The notes beneath the pieces are model-generated. The model searched no databases and was not told where the DNA came from. It saw nothing but the letters and a program-made list of their open reading frames with translations. Both the position numbers and the translations under genes were made by a program. DNA of 64,000 nt, taken from positions 5,580,001-5,644,000 of the forward strand of contig CM121341.1 of assembly GCA_051530055.1 (NCBI GenBank). The letters run 5' to 3'. The first letter of the stretch is position 1. Every line of letters begins with the position of its first letter. Below, one piece after another: positions 1 to 9,813 of this stretch. The DNA is from Neoechinorhynchus agilis. Its lineage: Eukaryota > Acanthocephala.

Positions 1-1315
1 CTTCTGAAATATCTCGAAAGAGAGAAAACCTCGCCTTCTCAATCTGAGTTTGCGATTGTTTACGACGATTGAGAATGCGAGGTTTCCTCTCTTTCGAAAT
101 ATTTCAGAAGAATAAAATGATTTTTAACCGGTCGAGTATTCTTCACCCACCACACAAGTCAAAATTTAACATCCCGATATGGATTTTCTCTCGATTTGAT
201 TTGTGGCATTATTTGAAGAATCATAGCGATAGAAAATCCATATTTGGATAGCAAATTTTGACTTGTGCATGGGTGAAGAATATTCGAACGGTTAAAAATC
301 ATTTTATTCTTCTGAAATATCTCGAAGAGAGAAAACCTCGCCTTCTCAATCTGAGTTTGCGATTGTTTACGACGATTGAGAATGCGAGGTTTCCTCTCTT
401 TCGAAATATTTCAGAAGAATAAAATGATTTTTAACCGGTCGAGTATTCTTCACCCACCACACAAGTCAAAATTTAACATCCCGATATGGATTTTCTCTCG
501 ATTTGATTTGTGGCATTATTTGAAGAATCATATCGAGAGAAAATCCATATCTGGATAGCAAATTTTGACTTGTGGTCGGTGAAGAATACTCGAACGGTTA
601 AAAATCATTTTATTCTTCTGAAATATCTCGAAAGAGAGGAAACCTCGCCTTCTCAATCTGAGTTTGCGATTGTTTACGACGACTGAGAAGGCGAGGTTTC
701 CTCTCTTTCGAAATATTTCAGAAGAATAAAATGATTTTTAACCGGGCGAGTATTCTTCACCCACCACACAAGTCAAAATTTAACATCCCGATATGGATTT
801 TCTCTCGATTTGATTTGTGGCATTATTTGAAGAATCATATCGAGAGAAAATCCATATCTGGATAGCAAATTTTGACTTGTGTATGGGTGAAGAATACTCG
901 AACGGTTAAAAATCATTTTATTCTTCTGAAATATTTCGAAAGAGAGGAAACCTCGCCTTCTCAATCTGAGTTTGCGATTGTTTACGACGACTGAGAAGGC
1001 GAGGTTTCCTCTCTTTCGAAATATTTCATTAGAATAAAATGATTTTTAACCGGTCGAGTATTCTTCACCCACCACACAAGTCAAAATTTAACATCCCGAT
1101 ATGGATTTTCTCTCGATATGATTTGTGGCATTATTTGAAGAATCATAGCGATAGAAAATCCATATCTGGATAGCAAATTTTGACTTGTGGTGGGTGACGA
1201 ATACTCGAACGGTTAAAAATCATTTTATTCTAATGAAATATTTCGAAAGAGAGGAAACCTCGTCTTCTCAATCTGAGTTTGCGACTGTTTACGACGATTG
1301 AGAAGGCGAGGTTTA
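1..1315. repeat. Tandem array of 307-bp foldback repeat (about four units)
   Basis: Four near-identical units follow one another at a period of about 307 bp; the TTTCCTCTCTTTCGAAAT box recurs near 83, 390, 697 and 1004. Each unit is a palindrome: one arm reads from the cleavage-like box TTTCGAAATATTTC through AACCGGTCGAGTATTCTTC to CACAAGTCAAAATTT, and the other arm is its reverse complement, with a loop of about 90 bp containing TTTGTGGCATTATTTGAAG. The array starts at or before the window edge. A separate copy lies at 23690-24075. Short open frames inside it (for example 69-251 and 376-558) are by-products of the repeat. Probably a non-autonomous foldback DNA element amplified in tandem. 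Confidence 0.85.
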
Positions 1316-2501
1316 CTAATTATTAAACAAAGACATTTGCTAGCGAATTCCCTCAGTGTCATTGTGAAATGTTTTGCATGAACTAAAATGTGAGTCAGGT
1401 CGTTGTCGAGATATACACCAACAGCCACATTTTTCGAATATATATAAACGTTCGATATTTCCGCGTTTTCATCGATGTGTTCACCGCTTTCACTGTCCGC
1501 TAAAATTGCGTCTTATTTCTCTTGTTCAATCTGAAATGGTTATTTTTTAAACCTTCCACCTTTGCCGCAATTATTTTCTATATAAAACAAAATCTGAATT
1601 TATAACGCCTTTTTTTATTCGGTATGTTATAAATACTTTCTATGATATTAAAACGATAAATTACGGATGATATCCTACGCCGTTTTCGATACTAACTTCT
1701 CAGAATGTTAAATAGGTTGAGTACTGAGCTGTGACAATATCGCAAACAATAACGCTACTGCACAGCGTAATGTTTAAGGACGAATTCGGTTTTTAATCGA
1801 AGTGTTTAATTCCCTATTACAGTTGCAATTATTTGATAAGTACGAGCTTCTCATAGTTCTTTTCGTTAAAGTAACTCTAATAAATAGTTATAAAAAAGAC
1901 AAAAAGTTCGCTTTCTATAATTTTTATTGACCACTCAACATTAGTGTAACAAGTAAAAAAGTGATCGCATCAACTTATATATTCAATCCATTTTCTGCTT
2001 TTTCTTCAAATTGCATAATTGGGACTTCGAAAACGATCCAAGTCCTTAGGTGTTGCGTCGCACAAAATGATCTTCTCGAAAGTTTACTGGTCCCGACCAT
2101 GGCTTTCCACATTCTCTTATGGCATTTTTTTTAACTAAAGCACAAATAATGGTATTCAAGCACACAGATAAATTTTTAGAACTAATTTTTACTGCAACTC
2201 TCTGAACTTAATAAAGTTTGACAAATTCGATAGATTTTTTCCAAAACACCCACTTAAGCTTTTATTGTACCCGTTGGTTAATAATCTACTCGCCCAATTA
2301 TCCTTGGAAATGAATTGCTTCGAGGCAGCGAATGCAAAGTACTTATTTTCGCATATCGTCTCGGAATTTCCTTCTTTTTCGATGAAGCGTTGCACAAACC
2401 CCGTCAAGCCCAAAATGGTCCATGATTTATTCCGTATTAAAGAATTGCACTCATAAAAGACCGTTTTCTCCCATATTTGCCACCGTTTTTGCACATTTTA
2501 G
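1316..2501. other. Intergenic, no gene recognised
   Basis: AT-rich sequence between the foldback array and cytochrome b5. Overlapping short frames on both strands around 2189-2494 show no family resemblance. It presumably contains the cytochrome b5 promoter, but I see no clear TATA box or other defined signal. Confidence 0.5.
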
Positions 2502-2879
2502 ATGTCTACTTCGAGGATAATTGAATTGAGTGAAGTAGAGAAGCACAACCATCCATCCGATGTTTGGGTAGTTATCCATGGGAAGGTTTACGATGTTACT
2601 AGATTCCTAAGCGATCACCCTGGCGGTGAAGACGTACTACTGAGTGTGGCTGGTTCCGATGCCACGGATGCTTTTGAGGATGTTAGCCACAGCATGGAAG
2701 CTAGAGAGCAACTCAAGGATTACGAGATTGGCACAGTTGCTACATCTAGTTCAAATGAAGCCGATTCATCAATGCACCAGACACCTGATTCGTCTTTTAA
2801 CAAGTACTTCTTTATTGGATCATTTGCATTGGCTCTCTTGTCAGTCCTTGTTTACAGAATCATTTTTTCTTGTCCTTAA
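2502..2879 (+). CDS. CYB5: Cytochrome b5, tail-anchored
   Basis: Single-exon gene for a 125-residue haem protein that passes electrons to ER desaturases, hydroxylases and P450s. The cytochrome b5 fold covers residues 5-80. The axial haem ligands are His39, in the signature DHPGGEDVLL, and His63, in DVSHSMEAR. A polar linker rich in Ser, Asn and Asp (residues 80-100) leads to one hydrophobic C-terminal segment (about 102-122, YFFIGSFALALLSVLVY), typical of the tail-anchored ER or mitochondrial outer-membrane form. Length matches the animal family (about 130 aa). The start is the first ATG before the domain, which begins directly after it. No intron is needed. ER versus mitochondrial isoform cannot be decided: the tail after the membrane segment is short (about three residues). 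Confidence 0.95.
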   Translation: MSTSRIIELSEVEKHNHPSDVWVVIHGKVYDVTRFLSDHPGGEDVLLSVAGSDATDAFEDVSHSMEAREQLKDYEIGTVATSSSNEADSSMHQTPDSSFNKYFFIGSFALALLSVLVYRIIFSCP

Positions 2880-2999
2880 CTATCTCGTTCTTTGATTTGC
2901 ACTGTGATCCGGGTGGAAGGAACATGAGTTGGTTAACATATAATTTTTTAATGCATAATCTGCAATTTAATTGCTCGGTAATTAACGAAGAAAATATCC

Positions 3000-3290
3000 A
3001 TGTCCCCGTTTGAGTCCTCACAGCAACACTCGAGTTCTGATTTGTTCAATGAATGCGGTCGTTGATTTTAGAGTGGATAATGGGTTCGATTGGGTGCGAA
3101 TATCCTTTCGGGGGATATCCCTTCTTGTTGGAATTGGTGGTTATTGAACGCAGGAGAGTTTGTAAGGTTGGTTTTTCCTCAGAATCATTTCGGGTTATGA
3201 TATCCGAGAGAAGATTGGGCAGTAAGGAAAAAAGGACGAGTGTTGTGTTCGTGTGGAAAGCTATTGCACAATCCGACTAGCACGTGACCT
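3000..3290 (-). mobile_element. LINE 3' end fragment (copy 1)
   Basis: This stretch is nearly the reverse complement of 60955-61220. On the minus strand both resemble the very C-terminal tail and 3' end of a non-LTR reverse transcriptase (tract IPNLLSD..-like followed by KINDRIH-type residues). It shares GATATCCGAGAGAAGATTGG with the 455-bp array at 19974-21430, whose minus strand shows the same LINE tail more fully. A truncated LINE copy, no longer coding. Confidence 0.6.
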
Positions 3291-3561
3291 TTGAAAGGAT
3301 CCTCGAGCAGCTACTTGATTAACGCACCACAGAGCCGAAAAAAATGCAATATTCTGATTGTGGTAAACAATAATTGTTAGAATTCCTTTATTTATTGCAT
3401 CGATCGTAATCGAATTCTCATCTGGGCATTGTTTTTCTTAAATTTGCAAATGCAATTAAGCTCGCCACTTTTGCCTCAGTCCAAGCGATAAAAACTAAAT
3501 ATTTAAACGCTTAACCACTTTGCCGAAAATCAGTGCGCACGTAGACTCGAGGATTGAATAT

Positions 3562-3879
3562 CGTGAAATTCGCAACAGTCGATCACTGGGTTCTTTGAGT
3601 TATCATAATAAATTCTGTTCAGTAGCTATATTCGAGAAATCGATTTGCCCAACGGTTACTATTTTTATAAGTTTTGTCGCTTCACGGTAATGAATAGATC
3701 GTAAATGCGTTTTTCTAGGCCGTGAAATTCGCAACAGTCGATCACTGGGTTCTTTGAGTTATCATAATAAATTCTGTTCAGTAGCTATATTCGAGAAATC
3801 GATTTGCCCAACGGTTACTATTTTTATAAGTTTTGTCGCTTCACGGCAATGAATAGATCGTAAATGCGTTTTTCTAGGC
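3562..3879. repeat. Tandem duplication, 159 bp x 2
   Basis: 3562-3720 is repeated at 3721-3879 with about one base difference (CGGTAATG versus CGGCAATG). Each copy runs from CGTGAAATTCGCAACAGTCG to TGCGTTTTTCTAGGC. No coding signal. The near identity implies a recent duplication. Confidence 0.9.
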
Positions 3880-5259
3880 AAAAGCACCGCTGAGCTACAT
3901 TAAAACCTGAGATTCGTTGCAGTTTCAGCGGACATCCATGCGTTTTAAGGTTCCGGTACTTTTAATTGTCCCTGCAGAGGTGATCGGATAAGTTTGGATG
4001 TATGTGAGACAGGGGAGGCCCATATTGATCCTGCTGTTGTCTTGTCCCTACAAATTCAGAGAACATTGATTAAAATACTAGAGCCTAGAAGCGCCCGACT
4101 TGAAGAGAAGATTTCACAAAATCTGAAGGGACGATTTAAACCATCATACTGCGGCCTCCTTTCCCGCCATTGCTTTAGGACTTAGTTCCGGAAAATAAAC
4201 AATATTCCAACTATTAAACTTTTTGCGACTCCATTTAGGATTCTGCTCAAATCCATCCCTAACATCCACCAAGAAGCGCCTAAAACTCATATTGTGCATC
4301 ACGGCTCACTACTTCTGCTTAGGAGGCTCCTCATCAGCCTACTCAAATGATCCAAAAACTTCCGACGACGCAACTCCTGCTCTATATAACGATTAATTGT
4401 TCAAAAACTTTCTTTGCGGTGTGGACCTGAACGACTTCGTATACGTCGGTAATTGAGGAAATTATTGCCAGTTCTCTTCTAGTTCTCCCGATTTTTACCT
4501 ACAGAGTTTTTAAATGGCATATAAGGTTAAATGGACTCACGGATGCCTAAACAAATCCAGAGAAGATAACAATTTTCGCACTTCTCAGAGTATTTTTACT
4601 TCCATTATCGATAAAACGCTCTTCCTCAACAACCTTGTCAGTCTCTAAGTTCGTTAGAACGTCTTTCAACAGATTTTGAGAATTGAAAGTTTTGTTGCTA
4701 CAGTTCTCTAAGAAGATAAAACTTTATAAGTAACCAACATGAAGCTTAAAACAACCACTCTAGTTTTTGAACAGCTTTCTAGGCTTAATCACTCCTAAAA
4801 AAACCTATTGACGTCCACTACTAGTTCCTACGGATTGTTCCTGCATACTTAATAGCTTCGTGACTACACCTTGCTAGAAATTTCCGCATTCGCTTTGAGG
4901 GGAAACCTCGATCTAGACAAAGTTCACTTCCTTGGACTCGTCTCGTCGAAAACGACACAGGCAATCGTCTTGACATTTGAGAGAAAAGAGCTTAAATAAA
5001 TCGATCGCACTTGGGCAAATATTTCTCTAGTGACAAATGAGTCATGGCAACTCAGTTACTTCGACAACTAAGACATGAGCGCGGATCGACTCATTGGATG
5101 CACTTCTTTTTTGAGTGGAGCTGCTTACCTAAGAAATGAGAAGTTTGTCGGTTCTCGTGGAGCAAATGCGTAATTTCAAGGGAACAAAAGGTTGGACCAA
5201 AAAAGCACTTCTCTCTAATTCCACTTTTTCGTTTAGTTTGTAGCGATCTTGGAAAGCGA
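3880..5259. other. Intergenic, no gene recognised
   Basis: The longest plus-strand frame (3994-4185, 63 codons) has a somewhat protein-like composition (VCETGEAHIDPAVVLSLQIQ) but no recognised domain and no convincing upstream exon. The rest shows nothing I can interpret. A possible non-coding first exon or signal-peptide exon for the carbonic anhydrase could lie just upstream of 5236, where a plausible acceptor (TTTTTCGTTTAG) precedes the in-frame codons for CSDLGKR. Confidence 0.35.
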
Positions 5260-6355
5260 ATGGTTCATTGGGGATACGAAAGCTACAATGGGCCCTCCAA
5301 ATGGGCGACGCTGTTTCCCCAAATAGCCTGTTATTGTAATCAATCACCGATTGACATCGACACGGCCAAAGCGGTGCCACACGAAAGCTCGGGCGGATTT
5401 CGCAGAAATTATTGGAGGTGTGAGAATGCAATGGCAACCAATAATGGTCATTCGTTTGAAGTTTCATGTGCTGATCCAAGATTCATGAGTAAGTGTCACT
5501 TTGAGAGGGATGGGAGTTCCGTTAAATACAACCGTTCTTTGCGTGATTTAGCAATCACTGGGGGACCACTTGGAGATTCTCTCTATCAATTTAAACAGTT
5601 CCATTTTCACTGGGGAGCAAAAGGCGAGCTGGGATCTGAGCACACTATCGATGGTCGCCGGTTTGACGGAGAGGTGATTGATATGACTTTAAGGGAACAC
5701 AGCATTTCCATTTAAAAATAAGATACATTTCGTCCACTGGAATTCATCGGCTTTTGGATCATTTGAAGATGCCGTAAATAGTGGACAGAGTGATGGGTTG
5801 TGTGTCCTGGGAGTCTTATTCAAGGTAAAACGTTAATATATTAGAAAAGCGAAACAAAAGACCCCGCAGGTTGAAGAAAGAAATTTGGTCATTAATCAAG
5901 CATTCTCACGGTTGGCCAAACGGGCACGCAAAGTACAGCAACTAAAGCAAACTTCACCGTTTACTAGACCTTTGGGTCTCAAGAAGCTTTTCCCAAGTAA
6001 GTCTTTTAAAGGAGAATGAATACCTTAGTAAATCACATTAAGCCAATTTAACTTATTACACTTACTCTGGATCTCTGACAACTCCCCCTTGTACGGAATG
6101 CGTTCGATGGATCGTATACGATCATCCGATCGAAGTAAGATCGAATTGGGTAAGTACGAGAAGGTTCTTCTGAAATTTCAAAGACTTAAGATTGACACAT
6201 TCCGAGCTATGGAACGCAGTACAAATGGCTGTTTGATCGACAGAAACTATCGTCCAATTCAGCCATTGAACGGACGCATTATTCTCAAGTATTGTGATTG
6301 CAGTAAAGAAATAAGCAGCAGCGACAGCAGTAGCAGCAGTAGCAGCGATCGATAA
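5260..6355 (+). CDS. Alpha carbonic anhydrase (five exons)
   Basis: Zinc enzyme that interconverts CO2 and bicarbonate. Inferred exons are 5260-5673, 5723-5824, 5870-5996, 6043-6149 and 6191-6355, giving 304 residues; the introns are 49, 45, 46 and 41 bp, all GT-AG with matching phases. Joined, they give every landmark of an active alpha enzyme: WGYE start region, NQSPIDI, the proton-shuttle His in NNGHSFEV, two zinc His in [14 protein letters not shown] with the gating Glu, the third zinc His in IHFVHWNS, the SLTTPPCTE active-site Thr loop, and [11 protein letters not shown] near the end. The C terminus is a low-complexity Ser run. Cys before NQSPI and in TTPPC resemble the disulphide pair of secreted isoforms, yet no signal peptide follows this ATG, so an upstream exon is possible. 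Confidence 0.88.
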
Positions 6356-6466
6356 GTGCATGAGGTGCGCGTATCTAATATAAATGCGATTATCCAAGTG
6401 CATTTTGAGCTATGGAATAAAATTTCGTGTGTAAAATTTAAACGCGAATATTTTCTTTTTAGACTT

Positions 6467-6695
6467 ATTATTTAGAAGTCTTCACTTCTTTTTTAAAGAG
6501 TTTGTTAAAGACATTCTGCGAACCTTATAGGCTCTTCATCATCAGTTCTAAAATACAAGTTGTTAAATGGTTATTCTGCTCTCACACGCTCTTATGGTTG
6601 ATTGTGTTTTGTATTTCTGAACTGATGATGAACCCGACGAGGTTCATAGAACGCCTTTAATAAACTCTTTTTGAAGGGGTGAAGACTTCTTACCC
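6467..6695. mobile_element. Foldback element, TTTAGAAGTCTTC family, copy A
   Basis: Inverted-repeat element with TTTAGAAGTCTTCACTTC at the left and its complement GAAGACTTCTTA at the right. Nested inside are TTCATCATCAGTTCT and GAACTGATGATGAA. No coding capacity. Related copies lie near 10674, 31360, 34516, 40287 and 56158. MITE-like. Confidence 0.8.
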
Positions 6696-6712
6696 CCTCC
6701 TCACAAATCGAT

Positions 6713-7455
6713 ATTTTCTTTTTAATCATCGACAGAGAAAATCCTTTGGGGTGATTAAGGTATAATTTAAGTGAGCATAATCCTGGCTATGAATTTGAAA
6801 TATTTCGCAAATAAAACATTTAAACAATGACTGAAGAGGTGAGGTTTCCACTTTCGAAATATTTCCCAATAATAAAGGAATTTTTAAATAAGATTATGCC
6901 CACGGCCACCATTCAACAATTTTCTTTTTAATCATCGACAGACAAAATCCTTTGGGGTGATTAAGGTATAATTTAAGTGAGCATAATCCCGGCCATGAAT
7001 TTGAAATATTTCGCAAATAAAACATTTAAACAATGACTGAAGAGGTGAGGTTTCCACTTTCGAAATATTTCCCAATAATAAAGGAATTTTTAAATAAGAT
7101 TATGTCCACGGACACCATTCAACAATTTTCTTTTTAATCATCGACCGAGAAAATCCTTTGGGGTGATTAAGGTATAATTTAAGTGAGCATAATCCCGGCC
7201 ATGAATTTGAAATATTTCGTAAATAAAACACTTAAACAATGACTGATGAGGTGAGGTTTCCACTTTCGAAATATTTCCTAATAATAAAGGAATTTTTAAA
7301 TAAGATTATGTCCACGGCTACCATTCAACAATTTTCTTTTTAATCATCGACAGAGAAAATCCTCTGGGGTGATTAAGGTACAATTCTAGTGAGCATAATC
7401 CCGACTATGAATTTGAAATATTTCGCAAATAAAACACTTAAACAATGACTGATGA
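6713..7455. repeat. 206-bp tandem repeat, about 3.6 units
   Basis: The ATTTTCTTTTTAATCATCG start recurs at 6713, 6919, 7125 and 7331, an exact 206-bp period with a few substitutions. Each unit carries two TTTCGAAATATTTC / TTTGAAATATTTCG boxes in opposite orientation and GACTGAAGAGGTGAGGTTTCC, resembling the arms of the 307-bp foldback array. The last unit is cut short around 7450. Confidence 0.9.
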
Positions 7456-7799
7456 ATTTTAATTTAATTTGACAGATACGATCTAGAGTTTATCTATTTG
7501 CCTAACTGTCGCCGTTTTACGGCTTCAACTGAACAATCTAAAATGTGAGGCGGGACGAGTCGCATTTGTCAAATTAAAATTAAGACATGCGCCTGGAGAA
7601 TCAAGCAGCGATTCACGCTATTATAATGACTGATAAGGTGAGGTTTAATCTTTCGGAATATTTCAACCAAAACTATACATATTTTCTTTTTAATAGGACG
7701 ACCAAGGCTTACGATTGGTTATTTAAAAAAAGATTTGAAAAAATATTCGCATTTAGTGAATTAGATGGAGATTTATAAATTCATTCACCTTTAACAATT
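7456..7799. other. No gene recognised
   Basis: Contains a 63-codon plus-strand frame (7587-7778) with no recognised domain. It carries a partial copy of the foldback sequence (GACTGATAAGGTGAGGTTTAATCTTTCGG), so the frame is most likely accidental. Confidence 0.4.
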
Positions 7800-8030
7800 C
7801 TGGCCCCACTTTTGGTTTTGCGCACAAAATGCTTTAAACAAGGGGAATTGATGAGTTTTTGGGGATGCTCTTTCCAACGCTTTTGCTCATCAATTACTAT
7901 TTTTTTACTCAAACCAATGTTTTTGCGCCAAAACATAAGTAAACACCGCGAACATCCGTATTGCAGCCGTGGTGTAAGCGAATTAAGTGTTTTATGGTTT
8001 TATAAAATTTTGTAGAATAAATAAGCCAAC
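7800..8030 (+). mobile_element. Retroelement 3' tail fragment (same family as 14.1-15.1 kb)
   Basis: The stretch around 7925-7975 matches 14745-14810 (GCCAAAACA..., CGAACATCCGTATTGCAGCCG against CGAGCATCCGTATGGCGGCCG). The two loci also share the terminal TTTTATAAAATTTTGTAGAAT. This is a short decayed 3' end of the reverse-transcriptase element described at 14080-15085; broken and non-coding. Confidence 0.6.
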
Positions 8031-8514
8031 ATAATATCCGTCGTTTGAATCCAAACTTGTTTTTTCTTGTCTAGTTCTATTTTATAATGAAAACACCCCG
8101 CAAACACAATTCCTTTTATTTTTTAGGTAATTTTGTTCAGCATTGGACGCCATTTTTGTGTGGCATCTTTAATTTTAAAGGAGATAATTTACTTATGAAT
8201 CCTTTGTAGGCAGAACTTCCCAGGGCAATCTCTGGAATAAAAAAGCGAGGCTGGGAATATCTCAAGTTTTCCAGAAACACAATTCGTATTTATGCGTGTT
8301 CATGACAAATGTCGCCAATGATGAGTGGCACAAACATATTAAACAGATTGTCATCTACGATTATTCTTGGAATTCCATTGGTGTATTTGTCGACATCTTT
8401 TTCTTAAAAACGGTGAGAAAATTGCGATTTACGGACGTATTTGAATTTCGGTGGGGGAAGATACTTTCTTTTTTTCGTAAAAAAATCACTAATTTATATT
8501 TAGTTTTTTTAGAG
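8031..8514. repeat. Dispersed repeat shared with 57.8 kb; otherwise empty
   Basis: Between about 8190 and 8285, CCTTTGTAGGCAGAACTTCCC, TCTGGAATAAAAAA and AAGTTTTCCAGAAA recur in the same order at 57810-57955. That second site lies at the 3' side of a minus-strand LINE, so both may be LINE 3' ends. The remaining sequence shows no gene; the 77-codon frame at 8296-8529 is unconvincing. Confidence 0.5.
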
Positions 8515-9402
8515 CGAATTATCAAATAATTGATTTATTTTTATTTGATAATTCATCTCTCGGGTAATTCCGACATTTCAAGAGAGAGAAAGTTACGAAG
8601 CTGTTTTTTGTAGAGTTCGTTAGAAATAAAATACCGGGGAAATAAATTGATTGAATCAGTCATTGTCAATTCAATTGTTTTCAGTCGGAATACACATTCT
8701 TCTCTTTAACGATCTCCCTCGGATGTCGACAAGCGACATAACAAATAAAAATTAGTGAACTTTTGGTGAAAATGATTCCCCGGCCACACAAAGATATTTG
8801 GTTTATAGAGTAAATATTTCGCAGAGGAGGTAACCTCGCCTCCTCAGTCATCTAAAAATGGGTTTTACACATTAAGGTTTTAATCATCGACAAAGAAAAT
8901 CCTTCGGGTTAGTCAAAGTTTATAATTTTGGGGAAAATAATCCGCCGGTCATAACTTATTTGATTTATTGGAGATATTTCGCGAGGAGGTAATCTCGCCT
9001 TATCAGTCATTGTTTCGCAGGTTTGTCACTTCCGAAACAATGACTGATGAGGTTACCTCCTCGCGAAATATCCACAATAAATCAAATATGCTATTATCGG
9101 GAGTATTTTCACCAAAAGTATGTTGAGGTTTTATGCTCGGGTGCGCTCGGGATCGTTAAACCCGAAGTTCGGCACCATAAATCCGTTCGAATTAACCCGA
9201 ACGATTTTTAATCAATAAATTGGTGAACTTGAATCCGAAGAGATTATTCATTATAGCTTCAGTTTCAATTAGCGATGTTTGATTCAGAAATAGATTTATA
9301 TTGAAAATTTTCGGCCTTTTCGTTAGCCTTCTTCAGTCAAATATTTTCGGCAGAAGAAGGTGTGTACGAAGACGGAAAATCAATTATTTGATAATTCGCC
9401 AT
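8515..9402. mobile_element. Terminal-inverted-repeat element, about 885 bp
   Basis: Bounded by a perfect 23-bp inverted repeat: GCGAATTATCAAATAATTGA... at 8515 and its complement ending ...TCAATTATTTGATAATTCGC at about 9400. Inside are sub-palindromes of the foldback family (8820-9100, GAGGAGGTAACCTCGCC and TGACTGATGAGG facing each other). There is no transposase frame, so it is a non-autonomous DNA element, possibly composite. A 125-bp relative with the same ends lies at 24961-25085. No target-site duplication is clear. Confidence 0.65.
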
Positions 9403-9413
9403 AGAAAGGAAAA

Positions 9414-9716
9414 CTAATAAGAACCAATGTTTTGCGTTCTTACTGATTGTGCCGCCAGATTGTTACATGGAGGAAATCTCCTTTCTGCCGTGCCTTCGTC
9501 GCTCCATATAAATGCATCGTTATTCGAAGCTCCCGCCATCGCTCGGTTGCGCATCTCCTTTTTTCGGTTGCTCTTAATGCGCTCCGTGAGTTTTTCATTG
9601 ATTTTGGACGCTAATCGATGTAATTCGTCCAGATTCGACAAAGCTTCTTTTTCCACATTGTAGATTTTGGTCATGATCGCCTCACGTGTACTTCCGAGAC
9701 TATTGTCCGTTCCCAT
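9414..9716 (-). CDS. Small conserved-looking orphan, helical and charged
   Basis: A 100-residue minus-strand frame starting ATGGGAACGGACAATAG. Residues 14-57 look like a continuous amphipathic helix or coiled coil (KIYNVEKEALSNLDELHRLA, then KINEKLTERIKSNRKKEMRN). A less structured tail follows, containing DAFIWSDEGTAERRFPP. I do not recognise the family. The composition is far more protein-like than the antisense plus-strand frame at 9427-9663. It is divergent from, and within about 100 bp of, the PDH-complex gene, so the two may share a promoter region. It could be one exon of a larger gene. Moderate confidence that it is real; no function assigned. Confidence 0.5.
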   Translation of the reverse strand: MGTDNSLGSTREAIMTKIYNVEKEALSNLDELHRLASKINEKLTERIKSNRKKEMRNRAMAGASNNDAFIWSDEGTAERRFPPCNNLAAQSVRTQNIGSY

Positions 9717-9813
9717 GAGATCCGTTCATTTAACCAACCTGAGCAGAGGTTAAATTTAATTTTTTTTAAATTCAAAGAACTTTTGTGCGAGTGTAGAACT
9801 CAAGCCATTACGA

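Noticed and set aside
5129-5479. 116-codon minus-strand frame
   Set aside because: Antisense to the first carbonic anhydrase exon, which has clear family motifs.
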